From NCBI GenBank assembly GCA_009781635.1, contig WQXU01000001.1:1-64000 (forward strand): a stretch of 64,000 nucleotides of DNA, read 5' to 3'. Below the pieces are notes generated by a model that worked only from the letters and a program-made list of their open reading frames with translations, had not been told where the DNA came from and ran no database searches. The stretch is from Treponema sp. (GTDB lineage Bacteria; Spirochaetota; Spirochaetia; Treponematales; Breznakiellaceae). This document shows positions 14,996 to 24,929 of this stretch, piece by piece. Numbering within the stretch: the first letter of the stretch is position 1; each line of letters opens with the position of its first letter. The position numbers and the translations under genes were made by a program.

Positions 14996-15973
14996 ATGAA
15001 CATATTAATTATTGGCGGCGCCGGATATATAGGCAGCCATGTTACAAGAGAATTTCTTGATAACGGACACAATTGCACTGTTTACGATAATCTTTCAAGC
15101 GGACTTCGTGAAAATCTTTTTAAAGATGCGAAATTCATTTATGGCGATATCCATGACTACCCGTCTCTTCTTGAAGCAATGAAAACATTTTCTTTTGACG
15201 CTGTTATTCACCTTGCGGCATTTAAAGCGGCAGGAGAATCAATGTTAAATCCGGAAAAATATTCGCATAACAATATTGCAGGCACTTTAAATATATTAAA
15301 CGCTTCCTGCGCTGCCGGCATTAAAAATATTGTCTTTTCTTCCAGCGCCGCCGTTTACGGGGAGCCTAAATATTTGCCCATAGATGAAAAACATCCTGTT
15401 AACCCGGAAAACTATTACGGTTTTACAAAGCTTGAAATCGAACGCTTTCTTGACTGGTACGACAAACTTAAAAACATACGCTATGCAAGCCTGCGTTATT
15501 TTAACGCCGCAGGTTACGATGTTAAAGGACGCATAAAAGGACTTGAACAGAATCCTGCAAACCTTCTTCCTGTCATAATGGAAACCGCAAGCGGCCTAAG
15601 AAATGAAATGCAGGTTTTCGGAGATGATTACAATACAAAAGACGGTACATGCATCCGCGATTATGTCCATGTAAGTGATCTTGCTAAGGGCCATGCAATG
15701 GCTCTTGACTATATAATAAAAAACAATAAAAGCCTAATTGTTAATATGGGCAGCGAACAGGGTTTCTCTGTCAAAGATGTGCTTGAAACTGCGCGTAAAT
15801 TGACAGGGCAGAAGATACCTGCAAAAATAACAGGAAGGCGAAGCGGGGATCCGGAAAAACTTACTGCTTCCTGCAGTCTTGCCTTTGAAACACTGGGATG
15901 GAAGGCAAGTCATTCAGATTTGGAAACACTTGTAAAAACAAGCTGGGATGTTTATAGAAAAGACAGAGGCTGA
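14996..15973 (+). CDS. galE: UDP-glucose 4-epimerase
   Basis: Interconverts UDP-glucose and UDP-galactose in the cytoplasm with tightly bound NAD. The 325-residue sequence has the nucleotide motif GGAGYIGSH at residues 6-14, HLAAFKAAGESMLNPEKYSHNN, the catalytic serine region SSSAAVYGEP, the YGFTKLEIE catalytic Tyr/Lys pair and RYFNAAGYD. The C-terminus (GTCIRDYVHVSDLAKGHAMAL..., RRSGDPEKLTASCSLAFETLGWKA) is typical of GalE. Full length. It supplies precursors for surface glycans and galactose use. The M20 peptidase follows after 14 bases. Confidence 0.95.
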   Translation: MNILIIGGAGYIGSHVTREFLDNGHNCTVYDNLSSGLRENLFKDAKFIYGDIHDYPSLLEAMKTFSFDAVIHLAAFKAAGESMLNPEKYSHNNIAGTLNILNASCAAGIKNIVFSSSAAVYGEPKYLPIDEKHPVNPENYYGFTKLEIERFLDWYDKLKNIRYASLRYFNAAGYDVKGRIKGLEQNPANLLPVIMETASGLRNEMQVFGDDYNTKDGTCIRDYVHVSDLAKGHAMALDYIIKNNKSLIVNMGSEQGFSVKDVLETARKLTGQKIPAKITGRRSGDPEKLTASCSLAFETLGWKASHSDLETLVKTSWDVYRKDRG

Positions 15974-15987
15974 TAACAAGGGATTTT

Positions 15988-17235
15988 ATGAAAGATAAAT
16001 TATTTGCATGGATTGAAAAATCCTCTTGTATTGCAGTTGAACTTGAAACAGAGCTTACAAAGTATCCGGCTATATCGCCTGAATCCGCCGGAGAGGGAGA
16101 ACTTGACAAGTGCATCTTCCTTGAGAACTGGCTTAAATCTCATGGTATAACACAGCTTGAAAGATACGATGTGCCGGATGAAAATGCAAAGGGTAGTGTG
16201 CGCCCCAATTTAATCGCAACAATTAAGGGCAGCGCAGATGAAAATGAAGGATGCCTTTGGATTATCAGCCATATTGATGTTGTTCCTCCCGGAGATGAAA
16301 AATTATGGGATAATAACCCCTGGACTGTTGTAAAAAAGGATGATCCCAATCTTGGCACAATACTTGTCGGGCGCGGGGTTGAAGACAATCAGCAGGGCCT
16401 AGTCTCTTCCGTTCTTGCGGCGATGGCCTTTACTAAGCAGGGATTAGTTCCCTATCGTACTGTAAAGTTACTGTTTGCTTCTGATGAAGAAGTGGGTTCT
16501 GTTTACGGAATGGAATGGCTTGTAAAAAACAAGGGCGATTTATTTAAAAAAAATGATATGGTACTTGTTCCTGACGGAGGAGATCCAAAGGGAGAAAACA
16601 TCGAGATTGCAGAAAAAAATATTCTGTGGCTTAAGATTACTACAAGCGGAAAGCAGTCTCACGGCTCAAGACCTGATTTAGGCGCAAATGCATTTCTTGC
16701 AGGTTCTGATTTGGCGCTTAAGCTGCACTGCGGCCTGTCTGATAAATTCTGCAAACGGGATCCAATGTTCAATCCGGACTACTCTACTTTTCAACCGACA
16801 AAAAAAGAAGCCAATGTCCCGAACATAAACACAATCCCGTCAGAGGATATTTTTTACATGGATATGCGCATCCTTCCGGAATACTCTGTCAAAAGCGTTT
16901 TATCCGAAGTTGACAGAATAAAAAAAGAAATTGAAATTAATTACAATGTAAAAATTGAATATACGCCTGTTCAATTACTGGAATCAAAACCTACCGCTGC
17001 CCAAGCGCCGGTAGTAAAATTGTTAAGCAGAGCCATAAGACAGGTGTACGATGTAAACCCCCGCCTGATTGGCATTGGCGGCGGTACAATGGCAGCATAT
17101 CTTCGCAATGCCGGAATAGACTGCGCAGTCTGGACAAAAACGCAGTCATCGCTTCACCAGCCAAACGAGTTTGTCCTTCTTGACAATATTACCGGTGATG
17201 CGAAAGTAATGACCTTATTAATGATTAATGAATAG
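15988..17235 (+). CDS. M20 family metallopeptidase (dipeptidase-like)
   Basis: A 415-residue zinc hydrolase of the ArgE/DapE/dipeptidase clan. Metal ligands and catalytic residues sit in ISHIDVVPPGD (His, Asp) near residue 92, GRGVEDNQQG (Asp), LFASDEEVGS (Glu pair) near 170, PDGGDP and a C-terminal histidine in SSLHQPNEF. The dimerisation lid lies between about 215 and 330 (KITTSGKQSHGSRPDLGANAF). It would cleave a small peptide or acyl-amino acid; substrate not determined. GGGA precedes the ATG. Its 3' end overlaps the helicase gene by 8 bp. Confidence 0.88.
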   Translation: MKDKLFAWIEKSSCIAVELETELTKYPAISPESAGEGELDKCIFLENWLKSHGITQLERYDVPDENAKGSVRPNLIATIKGSADENEGCLWIISHIDVVPPGDEKLWDNNPWTVVKKDDPNLGTILVGRGVEDNQQGLVSSVLAAMAFTKQGLVPYRTVKLLFASDEEVGSVYGMEWLVKNKGDLFKKNDMVLVPDGGDPKGENIEIAEKNILWLKITTSGKQSHGSRPDLGANAFLAGSDLALKLHCGLSDKFCKRDPMFNPDYSTFQPTKKEANVPNINTIPSEDIFYMDMRILPEYSVKSVLSEVDRIKKEIEINYNVKIEYTPVQLLESKPTAAQAPVVKLLSRAIRQVYDVNPRLIGIGGGTMAAYLRNAGIDCAVWTKTQSSLHQPNEFVLLDNITGDAKVMTLLMINE

Positions 17236-19381
17236 CAAACTGGATCATGAATTAATAATTTCTGCCTTATGCGAAGGCGGCTCTGTAGCCCGGAAGCTTC
17301 CGTCATATGAGCCAAGACAGGCGCAGCTTGATTTGCTTTCCCTTATAATAAAGGGATTTAACGAAGACTCCCTTGTTATGGCGGAAGCGGGAACTGGCGT
17401 AGGAAAGTCTTTTGCCTATCTTCTTCCCGCCATGCATTTTGCCCTTTCAAATAATGAAAAGGTTGTAATTTCCACAGCTACTATCACACTGCAGCAGCAG
17501 TTATACGAAAAAGATATACCTCTTGTTTCCTCATGTATGGGAGATAAAAAAATAAAATCCGTTATCATGAAAGGCAGGGGTAATTATATATGCCTTCGAA
17601 GGCTTGATGATTCATTGCGCGAACCCTCCCTTTTTGATTCTGATAACAAAAAACTTAATCAAATTGCAAAATGGGCGCATACGACAAAAACAGGCGCAAG
17701 AAGCGAGATTGTTTTTAAAATACCGGAAGCTGCATGGGCATCTGTCTGCTCTGAATCTGATCTATGTCTTGGAAATCACTGCCTTTTTAGGGAGCAATGT
17801 TTTATACTCACCCTGCGCAAAGAGGCAAATAACGCCCATATTATTGTTGTAAATCATCATCTTTTATTTGCCGATCTTGCAGCCCGTTACCAGGGCGCAG
17901 GTTATGAAAGCGCTGTAATCCTGCCCCCGTTTTCAAGGCTTGTTATAGATGAAGCGCATACAATAGAAAACGCGGCAACTTCATTTTTCTCGTCGGAATT
18001 CGGACGCACCGGCATAATCCGCCAGCTTGGAAGGCTGTATCACAAGCGCAGGGCAAACCGTCACGGACTGTTATTAAGATTGTGCGCCATGCTGCCTTCA
18101 GGCGATGAGCAGCTGGACAGTATGGCGGATTATATCCAAAAAATACGCACTTGCGCAGAAGAACTTGATGAAAGCGCAGTAAGGCTCTGCAGCCAAGAAG
18201 GCATATTAAGGCTCTGTCCTGCTTCTGATGAATCATTTTTAAACAGGGAACTTTTCCCTTATTTAAAAACTTTGCGCAAAAATATATTAAGCCTTACGGA
18301 TTTAATCCGCGATATTACAGAAAACCTTGATGAAGGAAAAGCAACTGATCCTGTTGTCTGGGAAACAAAGTCGATAGTAAGACGGCTGGAAAGCGCGGCG
18401 CAAATGTGTGATATTTTCTGCAAATATAAAAAACACGAAAACGAAATCCTGTGGATAGAAAAAAAACGCCTGAAGGATTCAACCGCTGTGCGCGCAAATG
18501 ACGCAGTCAATGAACATTACAATATGCGTAATGAGCTCTCTTCTTTTGCAATTTTTACAAAAACACCTCTTGATTTGGCGCCCATACTAAGGGAAAGTGT
18601 CTTCTCCTGCAACAAGACTGTTATCTGCGTATCTGCAACCCTGGCTGTTAATGATGATTTTTCATTTTGGGCAGGCCAGAGCGGCATTACAGGCCTTAAT
18701 AACCGCCTCCTTCTTTCCGGCTGTTTTCCGTCTCCATTCCCGTATAAAAACGCTGTCCTCCTTGCAAGCCCAAATGATGCGCCTCTCCCGGATGAAATTG
18801 AATACCAGGATTTCGTCAATTTTGCCGCCTGCCGGCTTGCGGCAATTGCAGGAGGCTCGGCTTTAATTCTGTTTACTTCCTATCAGTCCCTGACAAGCGC
18901 CTATAATTCCGCAAAGGACGAATTAAGCTCTCTTGGCATCCGCTGCCTAAAACAGGGAGATGACGATAGAAGCCGCCTTTTACAGAGCTTTTTGTCCGAC
19001 AAATCCTCATGCCTTTTTGCAACAGATTCATTCTGGGAAGGAATTGACGCTCCCGGGGATACTCTGCGGCTTGTTATTATCTGCAGGCTGCCCTTCCGCA
19101 CCCCCGGCGATCCTGTCTTTGAAGCCCGCCGTGAAGCTATACAAAAAAATGGTAAAAATCCTTTTTTGGAGCTCTCCCTTCCGCAGGCTGTAATGAAGTT
19201 CAAGCAGGGGTTCGGAAGATTAATGAGAAGAAGCGCAGACAGCGGCGTTGTTGCAGTTCTTGACGGACGCCTGCATAAAAAATCCTACGGGCAATTGTTT
19301 TTACACTCTGTTCCGGAAACTAAATGCAGTTTTAAAAATATAAACAATATTCTGCTTGATATGGAAAATTTTCTGTACTAA
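17228..19381 (+). CDS. DinG/XPD-type superfamily 2 helicase
   Basis: A 717-residue ATP-dependent DNA helicase. Walker A is AEAGTGVGKSFAYLLPA near residue 55; an Fe-S cluster is indicated by cysteines in GRGNYICLRRL and SVCSESDLCLGNHCLFREQCF (about 120-195); VIDEAHTIEN is the DEAH box near 240. Motifs IV-VI follow in the C-terminal half (SALILFTSYQSL, ATDSFWEGIDAPGD, QGFGRLMRR). DinG-type helicases unwind R-loops, D-loops and 5'-overhang DNA. It is translationally coupled to the peptidase gene by overlap. Its last codons contain a likely promoter for the chemosensory array. Confidence 0.92.
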   Translation: MNSKLDHELIISALCEGGSVARKLPSYEPRQAQLDLLSLIIKGFNEDSLVMAEAGTGVGKSFAYLLPAMHFALSNNEKVVISTATITLQQQLYEKDIPLVSSCMGDKKIKSVIMKGRGNYICLRRLDDSLREPSLFDSDNKKLNQIAKWAHTTKTGARSEIVFKIPEAAWASVCSESDLCLGNHCLFREQCFILTLRKEANNAHIIVVNHHLLFADLAARYQGAGYESAVILPPFSRLVIDEAHTIENAATSFFSSEFGRTGIIRQLGRLYHKRRANRHGLLLRLCAMLPSGDEQLDSMADYIQKIRTCAEELDESAVRLCSQEGILRLCPASDESFLNRELFPYLKTLRKNILSLTDLIRDITENLDEGKATDPVVWETKSIVRRLESAAQMCDIFCKYKKHENEILWIEKKRLKDSTAVRANDAVNEHYNMRNELSSFAIFTKTPLDLAPILRESVFSCNKTVICVSATLAVNDDFSFWAGQSGITGLNNRLLLSGCFPSPFPYKNAVLLASPNDAPLPDEIEYQDFVNFAACRLAAIAGGSALILFTSYQSLTSAYNSAKDELSSLGIRCLKQGDDDRSRLLQSFLSDKSSCLFATDSFWEGIDAPGDTLRLVIICRLPFRTPGDPVFEARREAIQKNGKNPFLELSLPQAVMKFKQGFGRLMRRSADSGVVAVLDGRLHKKSYGQLFLHSVPETKCSFKNINNILLDMENFLY

Positions 19382-19390
19382 TGATATAAT
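19362..19390 (+). promoter_or_regulatory. Candidate promoter for the chemosensory array
   Basis: TGGAAA (19362-19367), a 17-bp spacer and TATAAT (19385-19390). The -35 lies in the last codons of the helicase gene. The leader to the cheW ATG would be about 85 nt and includes GGATA/TATCC arms around 19411-19433. No other strong promoter is visible before 41946. Confidence 0.4.
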
Positions 19391-19482
19391 CAAGCTTGGG
19401 CGTTTCTTTCGGATATATGTTTTTCTTTTATCCAAAGGCGCTAAAAAATGAGTGCTATTTTTTATTAAGGCGGTTTTAATTT

Positions 19483-19968
19483 ATGTCAGATATAACAGAT
19501 ACAATTGAACCTGAAGAATTGTCGTCAGAAAGCGAAAACGGCGAGAAATTCCTTGTATTTTCAATTTTAGGAAAATCATACGCTTTCCCTTCCCGTTTAA
19601 TCGGAGAAATTGCCCTTTATGACATGGTATATCCCCTGCCTTTAATGCCCCCCTATGTGCTTGGCGTTGTAAATAGGTACTCTGTTCCATATGCGTTATT
19701 CGACATTGGCATTTTGTTTCATAACAAACAAAGCCCGCGCAGCAAGGTATTAATATTCAAGGATGAGGTTGATCATATTGCCTTTCTTATCGATGATGTG
19801 TCCGGCATTGCCGATATAAATCCGGATGAACTTTTTATTATGGAAAGAAGCGCAGGCTCAGGGGATCTTACTGATGCTGTTGCCGCTTCCTTTAACTGGA
19901 ACGGTAATGATGTTTTTATACTTGATGTTCACAGTATATTATCCCGTGTTTCCGGGGAAACGGTATAA
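19483..19968 (+). CDS. cheW: CheW-like coupling protein
   Basis: A 161-residue single-domain CheW. The core reads EKFLVFSILGKSYAFPSRLIGEIALYDMVYPLPLMPPYVLGVVNRYSVPYALFDIGILF, with the usual PYVLGVVN segment at the receptor/kinase contact, then VDHIAFLIDDVSGIADINPDEL. CheW docks receptors to CheA in the cytoplasmic array. AAGGCGG lies 9 bases upstream of the ATG. It opens an array of chemosensory genes, and the next gene begins 2 bases after its stop. It is diverged from standard motility CheW, which fits a non-flagellar system. Confidence 0.88.
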   Translation: MSDITDTIEPEELSSESENGEKFLVFSILGKSYAFPSRLIGEIALYDMVYPLPLMPPYVLGVVNRYSVPYALFDIGILFHNKQSPRSKVLIFKDEVDHIAFLIDDVSGIADINPDELFIMERSAGSGDLTDAVAASFNWNGNDVFILDVHSILSRVSGETV

Positions 19969-19970
19969 TA

Positions 19971-20402
19971 ATGAGAGTTTTTCTTTGTTCATATAACGGG
20001 TTTATGCTTGCAATTCCAATGGAGCTTGTTTCTTCCGTCTTTCTTTATACCGGCAGTGAAGAAAAGACAGTCAGCTATGATTCGCAAAAAAACAATACGC
20101 ATATTTTACTTCCCGTGCTGTTTAATTGTCCTTCCCTAAAAACACATCATGGTATTGTTCTTAAAGACTCATACTCCGGTGATAATGCAGCAGAAAATAA
20201 AATCATTTTACTTTCAACTGAGATTGAAAGCGAAAAAGAGATCCCTTCCGATATATTCTACCCTGTTCCGAAAGCTCTTGGCGCATTGCGTTTTTCATCT
20301 ATATTTAAAGGAATTGTTTTTGACAAGCAAACAGGCAGTCTTGTACTTCTGCTTAATCCTGAACAGCTGATTCAAAGCATAAAAAAGGAACTAATAACAT
20401 GA
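19971..20402 (+). CDS. Divergent second CheW-like protein
   Basis: A 143-residue protein whose start (MRVFLCSYNGFMLAIPMELVSSVFLY) and end (GIVFDKQTGSLVLLLNPEQLIQSI) match the first and last strands of a CheW fold. The middle is diverged, lacking a clear PxxLGVVN, so the call depends partly on its position between cheW and cheB. It may be a specialised adaptor for one of the unusual receptors. Its end overlaps the cheB start by 4 nt (ATGA). Confidence 0.6.
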   Translation: MRVFLCSYNGFMLAIPMELVSSVFLYTGSEEKTVSYDSQKNNTHILLPVLFNCPSLKTHHGIVLKDSYSGDNAAENKIILLSTEIESEKEIPSDIFYPVPKALGALRFSSIFKGIVFDKQTGSLVLLLNPEQLIQSIKKELIT

Positions 20403-21406
20403 TTAGAACATTAATTGTAGACGACAGCCCGCTGGTTCGTTCAATTTTAAGAAATTTTCTTGAAAGCGAAGGCTCATTCGAAATTATTGATGAGGCTGAG
20501 AACGGCCATGACGGTGTAAATAAGGCTGCGCAATTAAAGCCGGATTTAATTACAATGGATATCGACATGCCCCTGCTTAACGGACTTGAAGCTATCGTAG
20601 AGATAAGGAAATTTTCTTCTTGCGGCATTGTCGTAATAAGCACTCACGACACTGCAAAGATGGCCTATGACGCTACAGTGAAAGGAGCGCATGAGTTCTT
20701 TGCAAAAAATATTTTTACTTCTGATATGACAGATCGTCAAAGAAGTGACATTTTCAATACATTAAAACAGATAACAAAAATTAAAAAGTCTGTCTCTCGA
20801 AGCAGTGAAACTGTAATTCAGTCTTCTGCAGCGCCCAGAAAAATAAACTGCATAGTAATTGCATCTTCTACAGGCGGTCCGATGGCCCTCTGCAATTTAT
20901 GTTCAGGACTTCCCGCTGATTTTCCTGTTCCAATATTGCTTGTTCAGCATAATACTTCAGGATTCGACAGGGGTTTTGTACAATGGCTTGACGGATATTC
21001 TCAACTTAAGGTGCAGCTTATCGAAGAAGGGATTTATCCGTCCAAAGGGAGCATTTATGTAGCACCTACAGACAAGCATGTAATAATCGGTTTAAACGGT
21101 TTGGCTTATGATGACAGCGAACCTGTTAACAATCAGAAACCTGCCGCTGACATTTTATTTAAAAGCGCCGCAAAACATTTCGGCAGCTGTCTTGTTAGTG
21201 TTGTTCTTACCGGTATGGGAAGCGACGGCGCAGAGGGAACACGCCATGTAAAAAATTCCGGCGGCATTACAATAGCGCAGGATGAGGCTTCCTCCATGAT
21301 TTACGGCATGCCCCTCGCCGCATTTGAAACAGGCTGTGTTGATATGGTACTTCCTTTAAATGACATTGCCCATCGCCTTGTATCATTAACAGGAGGCCAT
21401 ACATAA
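20399..21406 (+). CDS. cheB: Chemotaxis response regulator methylesterase CheB
   Basis: A 335-residue two-domain enzyme that removes methyl groups from receptor glutamates. The receiver domain (about 1-120) has LIVDDSPLVRS and the phospho-Asp in LITMDIDMP. The esterase domain (about 145-335) has the triad: Ser in IASSTGGPMAL, His in LLVQHNTSGFD, Asp in GMGSDGAEGTRHVKNSGG. The closing EASSMIYGMPLAA motif is standard. Its receiver could be phosphorylated by the CheA hybrid downstream. AAGGA precedes the ATG, which overlaps the previous stop. Confidence 0.95.
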   Translation: MIRTLIVDDSPLVRSILRNFLESEGSFEIIDEAENGHDGVNKAAQLKPDLITMDIDMPLLNGLEAIVEIRKFSSCGIVVISTHDTAKMAYDATVKGAHEFFAKNIFTSDMTDRQRSDIFNTLKQITKIKKSVSRSSETVIQSSAAPRKINCIVIASSTGGPMALCNLCSGLPADFPVPILLVQHNTSGFDRGFVQWLDGYSQLKVQLIEEGIYPSKGSIYVAPTDKHVIIGLNGLAYDDSEPVNNQKPAADILFKSAAKHFGSCLVSVVLTGMGSDGAEGTRHVKNSGGITIAQDEASSMIYGMPLAAFETGCVDMVLPLNDIAHRLVSLTGGHT

Positions 21407-21408
21407 GA

Positions 21409-22914
21409 ATGTTTGATAAAGCATCTTCAGATAATAAGTCAGATGTTCCTGCAGATATACTGAGCTGTCCTGCTTTATTATTTTTATATTACAGGGTAGA
21501 ACAAATACTCGGCATAAAAGCAGGAATCGATGCTTTAAAAACACTCAATAGCTATCTTGAAAAAAATTGCGGCTCATCATTTATTGAAAATCCGGCCGCT
21601 TATGAAAATCTGCTTTCATCCCGTGAACAAATTTATGATATCTCCGGATTTCTTACCATAAATGAAACGTATTTTTTCAGGGAAGGCGCGCATTTTAACC
21701 TTCTTGTAAACCTTTTGCCCGGGTTTGCAGATCTTGGACGTCCTGTACAATTATGCTGCGCCGCTGTTTCCATAGGATGCGAAGCCTACAGTATTGCCAT
21801 GCTTCTTGATTATCATCAGAAAAAAGAAGGAGGCTTTGATTTTTTTATCGATGCTTTTGACATAAGCTCTTCTGCGATAGACACCGCAAAAAACGGACGT
21901 TACACTGCCAACACGCTTCGCAATGACGGCTCTTCTTGGAAACATATCCTTGACTCTTATCTTGTCAGCGACAACGGCGAATACTTTGTACCGCAAAGCA
22001 TCAAAAGAAAGGTAAAGTTTTTTTCGCATAACATCATGCGCGGGCTTGATAAACAATATGACATAATATTTTTTAGAAACTCTCTTATATATTTTACATC
22101 CAGAAACAGGCTTTTTGTCATTAATAATCTTGCAGAATCGCTGATTAATAACGGTCTTTTATTTTTGGGCGTCTCCGAAACATCATCTGTTAAACATCCG
22201 CTTTTAACAAACAGATATTTATCTGATGCTTTTTATTTTCAAAAAACAGGTTTTCCAAATGCAATCGATGTTTCTTCCGATGCTGATTTTTCTAATCAAA
22301 TCCTTAACATGACTCATACTCCTGCTGCAAAAAAGAATAATCCCCCGGCGTCTCAGGAAAAAAATGAAAAAACAGTTAAAAAAACTTCTCCAAAACAGGA
22401 TGATACTCCTGTAAAGTACGATGAAATATCAAATATATTGCATACAAACGAGGGAAAATCAAACGCTCTGGAAGTGCTTGATATACTTGAGAATGGAAAT
22501 CTTTCAGAACTTTCTAAAGAGAGTCTTGCAGCCTGCGTCATTTATATGCTTAACATGCAGGATTTTATAAATGCAGATAAAATTATTTCATTTCTGGAAA
22601 AAAGCGGCAGCGGAAGCCTCATCCGCTTTCTGCGCGCAGAATATTTTTTCCTTTGCGGTATTGCTGACGAAGCGGAAAAATATTATAATGAAGCTGCCGT
22701 AAAAGACAAATATTTCTGGCCTGCTTTCTACAGAATCGCAATTCTTGCCGCGGAAGGAAACCGCATCAGATTTGAATACAAAATAAAAAAAACAATTGAA
22801 AGTATTGATCTTTGCCAAAGCCCGGAAGCGGACGGCAAGTTTAATTATGAATGTTTTATGGGCGGGTTTTCCCCGGATTATTTCCGCAGAATTCTTGAAA
22901 AAAAATTAACATAA
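21409..22914 (+). CDS. cheR: Chemotaxis methyltransferase CheR with C-terminal extension
   Basis: A 501-residue protein: a CheR SAM-dependent glutamate methyltransferase (about 1-285) and a long tail. Motifs include INETYFFREGAHFNLL, CAAVSIGCEAYSIAMLL (SAM loop, where the usual CSTGEEPYS is altered), DAFDISSSAIDTAKNGRY, YDIIFFRNSLIYF and LFLGVSETSS. After a Lys/Pro-rich linker (about 300-345) comes a helical, TPR-like region (about 350-480). TPR-tailed CheR proteins are typical of alternative chemosensory pathways and may bind receptors or the output protein. The altered SAM loop should be checked for activity. Confidence 0.9.
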   Translation: MFDKASSDNKSDVPADILSCPALLFLYYRVEQILGIKAGIDALKTLNSYLEKNCGSSFIENPAAYENLLSSREQIYDISGFLTINETYFFREGAHFNLLVNLLPGFADLGRPVQLCCAAVSIGCEAYSIAMLLDYHQKKEGGFDFFIDAFDISSSAIDTAKNGRYTANTLRNDGSSWKHILDSYLVSDNGEYFVPQSIKRKVKFFSHNIMRGLDKQYDIIFFRNSLIYFTSRNRLFVINNLAESLINNGLLFLGVSETSSVKHPLLTNRYLSDAFYFQKTGFPNAIDVSSDADFSNQILNMTHTPAAKKNNPPASQEKNEKTVKKTSPKQDDTPVKYDEISNILHTNEGKSNALEVLDILENGNLSELSKESLAACVIYMLNMQDFINADKIISFLEKSGSGSLIRFLRAEYFFLCGIADEAEKYYNEAAVKDKYFWPAFYRIAILAAEGNRIRFEYKIKKTIESIDLCQSPEADGKFNYECFMGGFSPDYFRRILEKKLT

Positions 22915-22926
22915 AAGAGGTATTTC

Positions 22927-24927
22927 ATGAATTTTACCAATTTAAAAAATCTAAAAATAACAACTAAACTAACAATCAGCGCCTCGATTTTTCTTTTACC
23001 TTTGGGGATAATGCTGTTTTCAATTATATCCATGTCTGTTGCCTCCATTGATAAAGACAGACGTGAATTAAACGGTATTGAAGTTTTGCGCCCTGCAATG
23101 TCTTTAATGCAGGTTATTCCGCAATATGTCCGGCTCTCCGTTGACGGCACTCACGGTGATTTGGAATATGTCATTCAGAATACAGAGCAGCTTCTTTCGG
23201 AGTTAAAAAATAAATATGAACTTTATTATCTTCATGAGCATATTTTGGTTACTCCTGATTCGCTTTTGGATAACTGGAGGCATTTATCCGGTACTTCTAT
23301 CCGTGATACGGTTTTATGGGCTTACAGGCATATGATACTTGATTTGCACAGGCTTATTGTCAATGTAGGTGATATATCGGGGCTTATTACAGACAGCGAT
23401 ATTGAAAGCGCCTACCTTGTCGCCGCTGCCGTTCATGAACTTCCCCAGGCGCAGGAGAGAATGATTTTAATTGGAAACCTTTTAAGAACAATTGAAGACG
23501 GCGCCTTTACCCAAAGACGCAGAGCTGAACTTAACCGCCACCTTGAGCTTCTAGTCTACTCTGACAATGCAAGGATACAAAACAGGTTTAACGCAGCGGA
23601 ATCTTTAAGAATAAGAAATGCCGAAACGCTTGATTCATTTGAGATTCTTCTAAAAGCCTGTTTTGACAGAGTTGCATTTTTTGCAGAAACTGTTGATATT
23701 GCAATCAGTAATCCTGAAACAGAATCTGATACCCTTATATCGCTTCATGAATCCGCAAGCCATGCAAACAATGCCACTTTCCGTCTCCAGAATGCGGCGC
23801 TTGACCGTCTTGAAGCAATAATTTCCGCAAGAATTGAAACATACAGGATACATCTTTTCCTGTCTTTAATTGCCGCTTTTCTTGCAATGTTAACAGCGTT
23901 TATAATTATTTTTGCTACAACAATAAACATAAGAAAATCTACGGATGTTATTGGCATTGTATTCAATCAGCTTGATAAAAACGATCTCTCTGTAAAATTT
24001 GATTCTCTTTCAAGTGACGAGCTTGGAATGTTTTTAAAAGCCTTAAACGGATTTTTATTTAAACTAAAATCCGCTTTTTCTTCCATTAACACAAATACAT
24101 CCCTTGTTTCAACTTCAATGGTGGAGCTTTCATCTTCTGCAAAAGAAATGACAGCTACAGCCAATGAACAGTTTGCAAGCGTATCTGAAATTGTAAGCAC
24201 AATGGAAAACAACAAAGAGCTGTCCGCACAGGCTGCCGAAAAGACATCGGAAGTTGCAGACCTTGCAGGACAGACACAGGAATTAAGCCGCAGAGGCGCA
24301 TCTCTTCGCGATGTCAATGAAAACATGATGCTTGATATTCGCAATCAGAATGCAAAAATAATAGACATAATCAAGAATCTTGCAGAAATGCTTTTAAGAA
24401 TTGACGAGTCAATAAAGCTAATAGACACAATTGCAGATCATACAAAACTTATTGCATTTAATGCAGCCCTTGAAGCATCCTCGTCAGGGGAAGCAGGCAC
24501 TCGCTTTTCTGTAGTAGCAGGCGAAATACGCAGATTTGCAGATAACGTAGTTGAATCTGCATCAGAAATAAAGGAGAGAATTTCCGAACTGCAGGAAGAG
24601 TCCAATAACCTTCTTACAGAGGCAAATAACGGCTCCCGCATAATTGATTCAGGCTATAACAGAATGGTCGAACAAAAGGAAGTCTTTGAACATATCGTTG
24701 AAGTATCACAGAATGTCGCAATAAGATCCCAGCAGATATCAAGCTTCAGTAAACAGCAGGAATTTGCATCTTCCCAGGTTTTTACCGCATTAAAAGAAAT
24801 ATCTGCAGGTATAAATCAGTTTGTTTCTGCTACAACAATAACATCAGCAACAGTGGAAAAACTCAATAATATGTCAAGAGAATTAAAAGAAACGCTTGCA
24901 ATATACCACATAACGGACAGGGATTAA
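22927..24927 (+). CDS. Methyl-accepting chemoreceptor with helical periplasmic sensor
   Basis: A 666-residue membrane receptor. TM1 is at about 16-38 (LTISASIFLLPLGIMLFSIISM) and TM2 at about 300-325. Between them is an all-helical periplasmic sensor of about 260 residues starting RRELNGIEVLRPAMSLMQVIPQYVRLS, like helical-bundle/NIT-type sensors. The cytoplasmic signalling tip reads IADHTKLIAFNAALEASSSGEAGTRFSVVAGEIRRFADN, a diverged version of the usual DQTNLLALNAAIEAARAGE. Part of the cluster's receptor set; ligand unknown. GAGG lies before the ATG. Confidence 0.9.
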   Translation: MNFTNLKNLKITTKLTISASIFLLPLGIMLFSIISMSVASIDKDRRELNGIEVLRPAMSLMQVIPQYVRLSVDGTHGDLEYVIQNTEQLLSELKNKYELYYLHEHILVTPDSLLDNWRHLSGTSIRDTVLWAYRHMILDLHRLIVNVGDISGLITDSDIESAYLVAAAVHELPQAQERMILIGNLLRTIEDGAFTQRRRAELNRHLELLVYSDNARIQNRFNAAESLRIRNAETLDSFEILLKACFDRVAFFAETVDIAISNPETESDTLISLHESASHANNATFRLQNAALDRLEAIISARIETYRIHLFLSLIAAFLAMLTAFIIIFATTINIRKSTDVIGIVFNQLDKNDLSVKFDSLSSDELGMFLKALNGFLFKLKSAFSSINTNTSLVSTSMVELSSSAKEMTATANEQFASVSEIVSTMENNKELSAQAAEKTSEVADLAGQTQELSRRGASLRDVNENMMLDIRNQNAKIIDIIKNLAEMLLRIDESIKLIDTIADHTKLIAFNAALEASSSGEAGTRFSVVAGEIRRFADNVVESASEIKERISELQEESNNLLTEANNGSRIIDSGYNRMVEQKEVFEHIVEVSQNVAIRSQQISSFSKQQEFASSQVFTALKEISAGINQFVSATTITSATVEKLNNMSRELKETLAIYHITDRD

Positions 24928-24929
24928 TT

